Source: Phenylobacterium sp.
GTDB lineage: Bacteria > Pseudomonadota > Alphaproteobacteria > Caulobacterales > Caulobacteraceae
NCBI RefSeq assembly: GCF_019636135.1
Contig: NZ_JAHBYD010000012.1
Coordinates: 1-64,000 of the forward strand
DNA: 64,000 nucleotides
Direction of reading: 5' to 3'
Part shown: in pieces, positions 1-7,897 of the stretch
Layout of the letters: every line of letters starts with the position of its first letter
Position numbering within the stretch: position 1 is the stretch's first letter
Notes under the pieces: model-generated
Told to the model about the DNA's origin: nothing
Database searches by the model: none
Seen by the model: the letters and a program-made list of their open reading frames with translations, nothing else
Program-made: the position numbers and the translations under genes

Positions 1-105
1 AGCATTCGGCGGTTCGCTTGAACCGTCGAAGGCTCAAGACCTTCGCTTAGGATTAGACCATTCGGCTTCCCGACCTCGGACCTACCTCAGCGCCGAATGG
101 TCTAG
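1..105. repeat. Cluster of short intergenic dyads at the window edge
   Basis: Three inverted repeats lie in tandem. A 6-bp stem with a 4-nt loop (CGGTTC/GAACCG) is at 10-25. A 6-bp stem (CGAAGG/CCTTCG) is at 27-45. A 13-bp perfect dyad (TAGACCATTCGGC, inverted at 92-104) spans 54-104. No convincing coding sequence overlaps them. Between this cluster and the first gene, 106-221 holds only a short minus-strand frame without a start. The cluster may be a terminator or a repeat element cut by the window edge. Confidence 0.5.
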
Positions 106-221
106 TCATCGAAGAGGGGAAGCAGCGTCCTGGGGTCGTCGATGCGGAGCGAACGCCAATCGGCGGCGGAACGCGTGGGGACGATCCGTCACAGGACGGG
201 CTCGAAGGCCTCGCCCCGGCC

Positions 222-1052
222 TCAGCACTCCGGCGCGGCGCTGACGCGGCGGATGGTGACCTGTTCGTCGATGGTGGAGCCGCCGGCGCGTTCGATGCGG
301 CGCTGGTTCAGGCTGATCACGCGGCCGTCGCGGCTGGAGACGACGGCGTCGGTGGTGAAGTCCTGCTGGACGCCGGACGTGCCGCCGACCGCGGCGCGGG
401 TCACGCGCACCGTGCAGCCCGCCTTCAGCACGCGGATGTCGGAGAGCGCGCGGCCAGGCGGGCTCCTGCGATGGTCCACGACCACGTTCGAGCCCAGCGG
501 GGCGGCGCCCTTCGGCTCCATGATCGCCATCAGCCGCACGTCGCCCAGCACCATGTCCTGCGCCGCGTACAGCGGCTCCTGGGCGAAGCGCTGGTGGTAG
601 GTGTTGCGGATCGTGTCCTGCGGCGGCAGCGCCCGGTCGACGCCGGCCAGCACGCGGCTCTTGAACTCGTCCCAGTTGTCCAGGCCCGTCAGCATGCCGT
701 CGCCGCGCAGGCGGAAGTCGAGCGGCGCGCCGATCAGCGCCTTCAGCGCCGTCTCCATGGCCGGGCCGGAGCTGTCGGTGAGGCTGACCTCCTTCAGCGT
801 GTAGCGGAGCCTGAGCGCGTCGGCCGCGACGCCCAGCACCTCCACCTCGAACACCTGGGTGTTGTGCTGGCTGGCCTGCCCGTCCGCGGTCTTCTCGGCG
901 TACTTCGCCTCGCTCCTGAAGCGGTAGACGTCGCCGACGGCGTCGGCGCGCGTGCGCACCTCCACCGTCTCCACCTTGCCGTCCTTGGACGTATCCTGCG
1001 CCGCGGCCGGAACCGCGGCGAGGAGGGCGAGTGCGACGAGGGCCCGCTTCAC
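222..1052 (-). CDS. Exported protein of unknown function
   Basis: The 276-residue product starts with a typical Sec signal peptide: MKR, a hydrophobic Leu/Ala stretch, and a likely cut after AAAQ near residue 19. The mature part is hydrophilic and beta-rich looking, with no motif I recognise. Two cysteines lie in the C-terminal third, one of them the last residue, so a disulfide is possible. The gene begins 7 bp after the crotonase stop on the same strand and is probably the last gene of the acyl-CoA dehydrogenase-crotonase operon. I do not recognise the family and infer only a periplasmic or outer-envelope location. Confidence 0.75.
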   Translation of the reverse strand: MKRALVALALLAAVPAAAQDTSKDGKVETVEVRTRADAVGDVYRFRSEAKYAEKTADGQASQHNTQVFEVEVLGVAADALRLRYTLKEVSLTDSSGPAMETALKALIGAPLDFRLRGDGMLTGLDNWDEFKSRVLAGVDRALPPQDTIRNTYHQRFAQEPLYAAQDMVLGDVRLMAIMEPKGAAPLGSNVVVDHRRSPPGRALSDIRVLKAGCTVRVTRAAVGGTSGVQQDFTTDAVVSSRDGRVISLNQRRIERAGGSTIDEQVTIRRVSAAPEC

Positions 1053-1059
1053 CGGCGGC

Positions 1060-1839
1060 TCATCGCCCGACGAAGTCGCCGACGCGGCGCTCGGCCACCG
1101 AGCGCACGCCCTCGGCGTAGTCCTGCGTCTTGCGCAGCCAGGCCTGCTCGGCGGCTTCCTTGTCGGTCTGGGCGCGCACGGCGGCCGCCAGGTCCGCGCG
1201 CAGGGTCTTGCGCGTGGAGACCAGCGCCAGCGGCGCGTTCTCGGCGATCTCCCTCGCCAGCGTCAGGGCCGCGGCGCGCAGCGCCTCCAGAGGCACGACC
1301 TCGTCGACCAGGCCCCAGGCCAGGGCGTCGTCGGCCTTCACCCGGCGCGCAGTCAGGAACATCAGCTCGGCCTTCGAGGGGCCGATCAGGCGCGGCAGGG
1401 TGTGGGTGAGGCCGAATCCGGGGTGGAAGCCCAGCTTCACGAAGTTGGCCGCGAACTTGGCGTCGGGCGAGGCGATCCGGAAGTCGGCGACGACCACCAG
1501 CCCCAGGCCCGCGCCCACCGCCGCGCCCTGCACCGCCGCCACGATCGGCTTCTGCGCCGAGAACAGCCGCACCGCCTGGTCGTAGAGCGGGTTCACCGAC
1601 CCCAGCCCCCCCTCGCCCTCGGTCCGCACCAGGTCGGCGCCGGCGCAGAAGTTCTTGCCTTCCGCCTGCAGCACCGAGCAGCGCACGCCGGGCTCGGCGT
1701 CGATGGCGTCGAACGCGTCGGCCAGGTCCTTCATGAAGTCGACCGACACGTGGTTGTGCGGCGGCCGGTCGATGGTCACCACGGCGACGTGGCCGTCGAC
1801 CGCGATCTGAACGTGATCGCCGAATTGTGTCTGCATCAT
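1060..1839 (-). CDS. Crotonase (enoyl-CoA hydratase/isomerase) family protein
   Basis: The crotonase fold is clear: the CoA-binding and oxyanion segment CAGADL, then GAAVGAGLGLVVVAD, then KFAANFVKLG and the C-terminal helical region. The start is the ATG overlapping the TGA of the upstream acyl-CoA dehydrogenase (ATGA), giving about 259 residues, normal for the family. Aligned by eye with mitochondrial enoyl-CoA hydratase, the two catalytic glutamates are absent: the Glu of GGCEL is Gly and the Glu of QPEI is Phe. A classical hydratase reaction is therefore doubtful. Isomerase, hydrolase or another crotonase chemistry on an acyl-CoA is more likely. Coupling to the dehydrogenase supports a role in fatty or aromatic acyl-CoA breakdown. 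Confidence 0.88.
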   Translation of the reverse strand: MMQTQFGDHVQIAVDGHVAVVTIDRPPHNHVSVDFMKDLADAFDAIDAEPGVRCSVLQAEGKNFCAGADLVRTEGEGGLGSVNPLYDQAVRLFSAQKPIVAAVQGAAVGAGLGLVVVADFRIASPDAKFAANFVKLGFHPGFGLTHTLPRLIGPSKAELMFLTARRVKADDALAWGLVDEVVPLEALRAAALTLAREIAENAPLALVSTRKTLRADLAAAVRAQTDKEAAEQAWLRKTQDYAEGVRSVAERRVGDFVGR

Positions 1840-3002
1840 CGTCTCGTCCCCAACAGGTTCCTGGCCACGACCCACTTATGCACCTCGCTGGGGCCGTCGT
1901 AGATCCGCATCGTCCGCAGCTTCGCCTGCATGAGCTGCAGCGGGATTTCCTTGGTCATGCCCATGGCGCCGAACGCCTGCATGGCGCGGTCGACCGTCTC
2001 ATAGGCCATCTCGGTGGCGAACCACTTGATCATGCTGATCTCGGAGCGGACGTCGCGGCCGTTGTCCAGCTTCCAGGCGCAGTCGTAGGTCATCAGCCGC
2101 GCCGCGTGGATCTTGGTCGCCGCCTCGGCCACCCAGAACTGGATCGCCTGGCGCTCGCTGAGCGGCACGCCGAACGTCTTCCGCTGCGGCGCGTAGTCGA
2201 TGACCATGTCCAGCGCCCGCTGCGCCATGCCCACCGACCAGGCCGCCATCTGGATGCGCCGCGTGCCCAGCCGCGTCTGCATCGGCGCGAAGCCCGCGCC
2301 CTCCTGGCCCAGCAGCTTCCAGCCCTCGACCCGGCAGTCCTCCAGCGCCACCTCGTAGGTGTAGGCCCCGCCCACCATCGGGATGCGCCGCAGCACGTTG
2401 AACCCCGGCGTCCCCTTGTCGACCAGGAACGCCGTGATCCCGCCCCGCGCCCGCTTCTCGGGGTCGGTCACCGCCATCAGGATGGTGAAGTCGGCGTCGG
2501 CCGCCCGCGAAATCCAGATCTTCCGGCCGTTGATCACCCAGTCGTCGCCGTCGCGCACGGCCCGCGTGGTCATGCCGGCGGGGTCCGACCCCGCGCCGGG
2601 CTCGGAGATGCCGATCGCCGAGACGGTCTTGCCGGCGACGTAGGGGGCCAGGTAGGCGGCCCGCTGACGCTCGTCCACCGTCTGCATCAGCATGCGCAGG
2701 TTGGGCGAATCCGGCGGCAGGGTGTAGGGCGTGACGCAGCGGCCGATCTCCTCCTCGACGCCGACCATGGCCAGCATCGGCAGGTCCGAGCCGCCCACGT
2801 CCTGCGGCGCGTCCAGGCCGAACAGGCCCAGCTCGTGCGCCTTGGCGTCGAGGCGGGCGTGGTCCTCGGGCCCGATGCCCAGGCCCTTGCCCTCGGCCTC
2901 GCGCTGCATGACGCCGGCTTCCAGCGGCATCAGCTCGTCCTTCACGAACCTCGCGACGAGGTCCTTGAGCATGCGGTGCTCTTCGGCGAGCTCGAAGTGC
3001 AT
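1836..3002 (-). CDS. Acyl-CoA dehydrogenase family protein
   Basis: This flavoprotein of about 388 residues should oxidise an acyl-CoA at the alpha-beta bond and pass electrons to ETF. It has the family signatures GISEPGAGSDPAGM (FAD/substrate loop), the WVINGRKIWIS strand, and the C-terminal FAD-binding helix region. The catalytic-base segment reads IYDGPSEVHK, with Asp-Gly where medium-chain enzymes have Glu-Gly, as in the ACAD10/11-like branch. I chose the ATG at 3002 because GGGA sits 5-6 nt upstream; the frame is open further upstream. It is transcribed away from the IclR gene and leads a dehydrogenase-crotonase-exported protein operon. Confidence 0.92.
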   Translation of the reverse strand: MHFELAEEHRMLKDLVARFVKDELMPLEAGVMQREAEGKGLGIGPEDHARLDAKAHELGLFGLDAPQDVGGSDLPMLAMVGVEEEIGRCVTPYTLPPDSPNLRMLMQTVDERQRAAYLAPYVAGKTVSAIGISEPGAGSDPAGMTTRAVRDGDDWVINGRKIWISRAADADFTILMAVTDPEKRARGGITAFLVDKGTPGFNVLRRIPMVGGAYTYEVALEDCRVEGWKLLGQEGAGFAPMQTRLGTRRIQMAAWSVGMAQRALDMVIDYAPQRKTFGVPLSERQAIQFWVAEAATKIHAARLMTYDCAWKLDNGRDVRSEISMIKWFATEMAYETVDRAMQAFGAMGMTKEIPLQLMQAKLRTMRIYDGPSEVHKWVVARNLLGTRR

Positions 3003-3074
3003 GGCGTTCCCTCTTGGTCTTGCGGCCATTGAACAGGCCCGCGCGAACGGATACTAGGCCTTCCGGCATTCGCC

Positions 3075-3101
3075 CATATGTGGATGGAATTTCCACATAT
3101 G
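3075..3101. promoter_or_regulatory. Dyad operator between acyl-CoA dehydrogenase and iclR-type gene
   Basis: Two perfect 10-bp arms (CATATGTGGA and its inverse) are separated by 7 nt. Nested at the centre (3085-3095) is TGGAA-T-TTCCA, which resembles the core of IclR-family operators. The site lies midway between two divergent starts (3002 and 3131). It is therefore a good candidate for the binding site of the adjacent IclR-type protein, controlling both directions. Binding itself is inferred. Confidence 0.7.
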
Positions 3102-3130
3102 TGTTTTCTGAGCCATCGACGGGGAAGCAG

Positions 3131-3871
3131 GTGACCGACAGCGCGGTCAAGTCGGCGAAGCGGGCGCTGGAGATCCTGGAGGTCTTCGCGCGCCATCGCC
3201 GGCCGCTGGCGCTGAAGGAGATCCTGGACGAGCTGGGCTATCCCACCTCGTCCGGCTCGGCGCTGCTGAAGTCGCTCGTCCAGCTCGGCTACCTCGACTA
3301 CGACCGCGAGCGGCGGACCTACTTCCCCACCATGCGCATCTCGGTGCTGGGCGCCTGGGTGCCGCAGGCGCTGTTCGGCGACGGCCAGCTCCTGCCGGCG
3401 CTGGAGGGCCTGGCCGCCCGCACCGGCGAGACGGTGATCCTGGCGGTGCAGAGCGACCTGCATGCGCAGTACGTCCACCTGATCCATTCCGCCGAGCCGC
3501 TGCAGGCCAGGGTCCAGCCCGGCACGCTGAGGCCCCTGGCGCGCTCGGGCCTCGGCCTCGTGCTGCTCTCCGGCAAGACCGACGCCGAGATCGAGCGCCT
3601 GCGCCGGCGCATCAACGCCGCGGGCGAGAGCGGCGGCCAGAGCCGCGAGGAGCTGATGAGCCGCGTGGGCGAGGTGCGCGCCCGCGGCTACGCCTTCTCC
3701 AGGCACGCCATCTCGCCCGGCGTCGGCATCATCGGCGCGGCGCTGCCCAAGGGCCCGTTCGGGCGGATGAGCGCCGTGGGCGTCGCCGGCGCCGTGCCCC
3801 GGCTGGAAGACAGGGAAGACGCGATCGTTGCCGAACTTCGGGCCACGGTCCAAAGGCTCGAACAGGCGTAA
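3131..3871 (+). CDS. IclR family transcriptional regulator
   Basis: The product has an N-terminal winged helix (about residues 5-65: AKRALEILEVFARHRRP, then the recognition region around SSGSALLKSLVQLGYL) and a C-terminal IclR ligand-binding domain (about 75-240, with TGETVILAVQ and the ISPGVGIIGAALP core). The GTG at 3131 gives 246 residues, the usual IclR size. The frame continues upstream through the dyad operator, so longer starts are unlikely. It lies divergent to the acyl-CoA dehydrogenase and 13 bp before the CoA-transferase gene, so it probably regulates both as a local acyl-CoA pathway regulator. The ligand is unknown. Confidence 0.88.
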   Translation: MTDSAVKSAKRALEILEVFARHRRPLALKEILDELGYPTSSGSALLKSLVQLGYLDYDRERRTYFPTMRISVLGAWVPQALFGDGQLLPALEGLAARTGETVILAVQSDLHAQYVHLIHSAEPLQARVQPGTLRPLARSGLGLVLLSGKTDAEIERLRRRINAAGESGGQSREELMSRVGEVRARGYAFSRHAISPGVGIIGAALPKGPFGRMSAVGVAGAVPRLEDREDAIVAELRATVQRLEQA

Positions 3872-3884
3872 GGGAGGAAGCGGG

Positions 3885-5102
3885 ATGACCAACACCATGG
3901 GCGCGAAGGCCACGGGACCGCTCGCCGGAATCCGCATCCTGGACCTCACCAGCGTGGTGAACGGCGCCTACGGCACCCAGATCCTCGCCGACCAGGGCGC
4001 CGACGTGATCAAGCTGGAGGACCCCGGCTCGGGCCGCGGCGACGGCGGCGACATCATGCGCTGGGCCGGCCACCTGCCCGAGGGCGCGCCGCGCGGCATG
4101 GGCCCCATCTTCCTCAACATCAACCGCAACAAGCGCTCGATCCTGCTCGACCTGAAGAAGGAGAGCGCCAGGCGGGCGCTCGCGAAGATCATCCGCTCCT
4201 GCGACGTGGTCGCCTCGTCCATCCGCTACGAAGGCATGAAGCGCCTGGGCCTCGCCTACGAGGACGTGGCCGCCATCAAGCCCGACATCGTCTTCGTCCA
4301 CGCCGCCGGCTACGGCTCGGACGGCCCCTACGCCGGCGAGCCGGCCTACGACGACCTGATCCAGTCGGCCTCGGGCTGCGCCGACCTGCTGCCCCGCACC
4401 GACGGCGACCCGACCCCGCGCATCCTGCCCACCCTGGTGGCCGACAAGGTCTCGGGCCTCTTCCTGTCGCAGGCGGTCACCGCGGCCCTGCTGCACAAGG
4501 CGCGCACCGGCGAGGGCCAGTTCGTGGAAGTGCCGATGTTCGAGTGCGTGACCAGCTTCCTGCTCGTCGAGCACCTCTACGACCACACCTTCGACCCGCC
4601 GACCGGCCAGTGGGGCTACCAGCGGGTGGTCAACCCCAACCGCAAGCCCTTCGCCACCAAGGACGGCTACATCGGCCTCCTGCCCTACACCGACAGGCAG
4701 TGGGACCAGTTCTTCGACGCCGCCGGCTTCGGCGAGGCCGTGAAGTCCGACCCCCGCTTCGCCGACTACGCCACCCGCGCCAGGCACACCCGCGAGCTCT
4801 ACGGCATGATCGAGCAGGCCGCCGCCACCAAGACCACCCAGGAGTGGCTGGACATCCTCAAGCCCCTGTCGATCCCGGTGGTGAAGACCAACACCCTGGA
4901 CGACCTCGACGACGACCCGCACCTCAAGGCCGTCGGCTTCTTCCAGCCCTTCACCCACCCGGAGCTCGGGACCTACCGGCTGATGAAGCCCCCGGTGAAG
5001 TTCTCCAAGTCCCCCAGCAACCTGCGCCGCCACCCGCCCAGGCTGGGCGAACAGACCGACGAGATCCTGGCCGAGTTCGGCATCGCGGCCGAGGAGGCTT
5101 AG
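3885..5102 (+). CDS. CaiB/BaiF family CoA-transferase
   Basis: This 405-residue type III CoA-transferase moves CoA between carboxylic acids. Visible family features are the N-terminal GIRILDLTSVVNG segment, the ADQGADVIKLEDPGSG CoA-binding stretch, and AYDDLIQSASG containing the catalytic aspartate position. The ATG at 3885 is preceded by a strong GGGAGG ribosome-binding site. It follows the IclR gene and likely activates the substrate of the neighbouring dehydrogenase/crotonase pathway. The stop overlaps the stop of the convergent CHAT gene. Confidence 0.9.
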   Translation: MTNTMGAKATGPLAGIRILDLTSVVNGAYGTQILADQGADVIKLEDPGSGRGDGGDIMRWAGHLPEGAPRGMGPIFLNINRNKRSILLDLKKESARRALAKIIRSCDVVASSIRYEGMKRLGLAYEDVAAIKPDIVFVHAAGYGSDGPYAGEPAYDDLIQSASGCADLLPRTDGDPTPRILPTLVADKVSGLFLSQAVTAALLHKARTGEGQFVEVPMFECVTSFLLVEHLYDHTFDPPTGQWGYQRVVNPNRKPFATKDGYIGLLPYTDRQWDQFFDAAGFGEAVKSDPRFADYATRARHTRELYGMIEQAAATKTTQEWLDILKPLSIPVVKTNTLDDLDDDPHLKAVGFFQPFTHPELGTYRLMKPPVKFSKSPSNLRRHPPRLGEQTDEILAEFGIAAEEA

Positions 5103-7897
5103 CGGCCGCCGTCGCCCAGGATGATGAAGGGCGCCCAGAAGCGCGGGTGGAGCTGGGCGCGGCCGGGCGGCGCGGCCAGGTAGGCGCGCTGGGCCTCGGC
5201 GAGGGCGGCGGCGGGTCCGGCCGCATCGGGGCCGGCGAGGCGCGCGAAGAGGCCGGAGACGACCGTCGCGCCGGTCTCGGAATTCACCGGCCACAGCGTG
5301 CCCATCACCCCGCGTACGCCCGCCTGGGCGAAGGCCGAGCTGAGCGCCGGCAGGTCCTGGGCGAGGCGGGTGAACTCCAGGTTCGCCGTGTTGCAGGCCG
5401 ACAGCGCCACGAAGTCGGCCGGAAGCTGCAGGTCGGCGATCTCGGAGGCCGTGAGGAAGCCGTCGCCCCCCTCGCCGGGCGTCAGCACCAGGGCCGGTTC
5501 GTCCACCCCTTCGACCTCGCCGCGCATGACGCCATGGGTGGCGAACGACACGAGGCGCGCGCCGGGCGCCAGCGCCTCGCGCACGCGGGCCTCGGTCGCC
5601 TCCGCGCCGGTCAGGACCTGCGCCGTGCGGAACGGGCGGGCCGAGGCGGCCAGCTCCGTCGCCGTCTCCGGCAGCGGGCCCAGGCCCGCCTTGCGCACCG
5701 CCGCGGCGGCGGGACCGTCGAGCACGGGGTCGCCCACGCCCAGGAAGTCGCGGTCCGGCGGGCGGGACCGCGCCGTGCGCGCGGCGACGAGCGCGCTGGC
5801 CGAGCCCGCATAGCTGACGGCGTGCGCGCGCACGAACCACTCGGCGGCCGCCAGGTCCCAGCCCTCGCCCCGCCGCGGCGGCTCGCGCGGCAGCAGCGCG
5901 GCCAGCGGCAGGCCGCCCACGCTGACCAGCGGCGAGAGCCAGGTCACCCGGTCGCCGCGCTTCAGGCAGGGCTCGAACGGCCGCAGGAACACGTCGTAGA
6001 GCCGCACGGCCGCCGCGACCGGGAACTGGCTGTCGGCCGCCTCGTCCGGCGCATGCGTGGCCGACAGCGCGGCTTCGATCAGCCGCGCATCCAGGCTGAC
6101 GCGGCTCGTGTCGGGCCGGGCCGTGACGAGCGTCATCCCCTCGCGCCGGACGCAGGCGTAGAGAAGCTCGCCCCCCACCGGCACGTAGGCCAGCGCGGCC
6201 TCGTCGGCGGCAAGCACGCCGCGCAGCTTCTGCAGCGTCACGAGGTTGGCGCCGGAGGTGGCGAGGCCGGCCTTGGCCAGCGCCGCGTCCGACGCCGCGA
6301 GCCGGGCGTTCAGGCCGCCCAGCTCCGCGAGGCGACCCGCGTCATAGGTGAAGGGCCGCGGCGCGCCGCCCGCCGCGCCCGCCGACCCGCCACGCCGGAT
6401 CATCTCCGCGATCGACGCCTGCTCCTGCCGGTCCCGCCGGGCGCGCAGGCGCAGGCCGTCGTGGGCCAGCCGGCGCAGGGCCGGGTCGCGGGCCGAGGCG
6501 AGCAGCGTCATCGCGTCGGCGTCGAAGCCCGGACCGGCGCGGCCCGCGAGCTGGACGAGCGCGAAGGTCGTCTCCGGGTCGCCGCCCTGGCGCGCGGCCG
6601 GGATCAGCGACAGGCCGATCAGCAGGCGGTCGAGGACGCCCGGCCGGTACCACGACCCCGCCGGCCCGCCGTTGATCGCCGAAGCGGCGGCGCGGACCCG
6701 CCCGCCGAGCCGGACGAGCGCCGCGGCCTTCTCCGGGCCCGGCTGACGCGCCAGGGCCGCGCCGGCCAGCCGGTAGGCGTCGACGGCTGCGGCCTCGGCG
6801 GCGTCCGGCTCGAACCCCAGGGGGCCGCCCAGCGCCTGGGCCGCCACGGCGTCGGGCGTGCGCGCCCGCTGCGCCGCAACGGCGCGGGCCGCGAGGTAGG
6901 CGACCTCGTCCAGGCCGGCGGGCGCGCGGCCCGGCGTCCGGTAGAGCGCGGCCATCGGATGGTCGGCCAGCGCGCGCAGCCCGCAGTCGGGCGCGTCGCG
7001 GCAGAGCGCCGCCTTCATCCCGAGCGCCCAGCCCCGGACCCGGTCGCGCGTGTCGGGATCGAGCTCCAGCGTCGCCAGCCCGGCGAGCACCGCGTCCGTC
7101 TCCCGCGCTGCGCCCTCGCCGTCGTCCACCGCCTCGAGCAGGTCGGCCGCCGTCCGGTGGAGCAGCAGCGCCTCCGGCGTCCGGGCCGGCAGGGCGGCCG
7201 TGATGAACGCGGCGCTCGCCGCATAGAGCCCGTGCGCGCGCTCGTAGGCGCCCAGCTCGACGAGGATCGCCAGCACGTCCGCCAGCACCGTCGCCACCTC
7301 ATAGGCCGCCGGCTCGGGTGCCTCCAGCGCGCCCACGATGGCCAGCACCTCGCCCGCGGCGCGCTCGGCCTCTTCGCGTGAGCCGGCGGCCCGCAGGATC
7401 TCGGCCCGGAGCGCGCGGCGGCGCAGCCAGGCCACGCCCGTCGCGGGCGTGTCCGCCGCCCACAGCCTGTCGGCCAGCGCCTCGTCCAGCGCCGCCTTCG
7501 ACCCGATGGCCAGGCGCGTGGCGTTGACGTGGTAGTCGACCTCCAGCGCCCGCCGCAGCCGCTGCGCCGGGTCCGGCGACGGGACCACGGCGTCCACATA
7601 GGCCTGTGCATGCTCGGCGAGGCAGGCGTTCGCCCGCATCCGGCGGCAGATCTCCAGCAGGCTCGCCAGCGCCCGCGCCCGCGCCGCCGGGTCGTCGCGC
7701 GCCGCCTCGGCGAGGGCGATGAGCTGCGCGCGGGCCTTCAGGCCCTGGCCGTCGAAGAACAGCCGCGCCGCCGCGCCGATCTGCGCGTCGGGCGTGGCCG
7801 CACGCGCCGGCGCGACCCCGCCGAGAAACAGGCTTGCCGCGACTCCCAGCCCCGCTAGGCTTCGCAGCCGAAGTCCGGAGGGGAAGCCCAAGGCCAT
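5099..7897 (-). CDS. Exported CHAT-domain (caspase-like) protein
   Basis: The product is about 932 residues. It has a signal peptide ending near ARA-ATP (residue ~33 from the 7897 start), a long alanine-rich helical region consistent with degenerate TPR-like repeats (to about residue 560), and a C-terminal CHAT domain. In CHAT the caspase-like dyad is visible: His in FATHGV (~788) and Cys in LSACNT (~835), followed by the GTLWPV and FWAPFIILGD motifs of the family. The ATG at 7897 has GGAG about 10 nt upstream, inside the oppositely oriented protease gene, and begins the signal peptide. The substrate is unknown. The divergent partner is also an exported protease, which suggests a periplasmic proteolytic pair. 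Confidence 0.87.
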   Translation of the reverse strand: MALGFPSGLRLRSLAGLGVAASLFLGGVAPARAATPDAQIGAAARLFFDGQGLKARAQLIALAEAARDDPAARARALASLLEICRRMRANACLAEHAQAYVDAVVPSPDPAQRLRRALEVDYHVNATRLAIGSKAALDEALADRLWAADTPATGVAWLRRRALRAEILRAAGSREEAERAAGEVLAIVGALEAPEPAAYEVATVLADVLAILVELGAYERAHGLYAASAAFITAALPARTPEALLLHRTAADLLEAVDDGEGAARETDAVLAGLATLELDPDTRDRVRGWALGMKAALCRDAPDCGLRALADHPMAALYRTPGRAPAGLDEVAYLAARAVAAQRARTPDAVAAQALGGPLGFEPDAAEAAAVDAYRLAGAALARQPGPEKAAALVRLGGRVRAAASAINGGPAGSWYRPGVLDRLLIGLSLIPAARQGGDPETTFALVQLAGRAGPGFDADAMTLLASARDPALRRLAHDGLRLRARRDRQEQASIAEMIRRGGSAGAAGGAPRPFTYDAGRLAELGGLNARLAASDAALAKAGLATSGANLVTLQKLRGVLAADEAALAYVPVGGELLYACVRREGMTLVTARPDTSRVSLDARLIEAALSATHAPDEAADSQFPVAAAVRLYDVFLRPFEPCLKRGDRVTWLSPLVSVGGLPLAALLPREPPRRGEGWDLAAAEWFVRAHAVSYAGSASALVAARTARSRPPDRDFLGVGDPVLDGPAAAAVRKAGLGPLPETATELAASARPFRTAQVLTGAEATEARVREALAPGARLVSFATHGVMRGEVEGVDEPALVLTPGEGGDGFLTASEIADLQLPADFVALSACNTANLEFTRLAQDLPALSSAFAQAGVRGVMGTLWPVNSETGATVVSGLFARLAGPDAAGPAAALAEAQRAYLAAPPGRAQLHPRFWAPFIILGDGGR

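Noticed and set aside
106-221. A gene fragment at the left edge (minus strand)
   Set aside because: The short frame follows an in-frame stop and has no start codon; too little to support a call.
4544-7381. A 945-codon plus-strand open frame
   Set aside because: It is a shadow of the CoA-transferase in another frame and of the CHAT gene on the other strand, with no domain visible.
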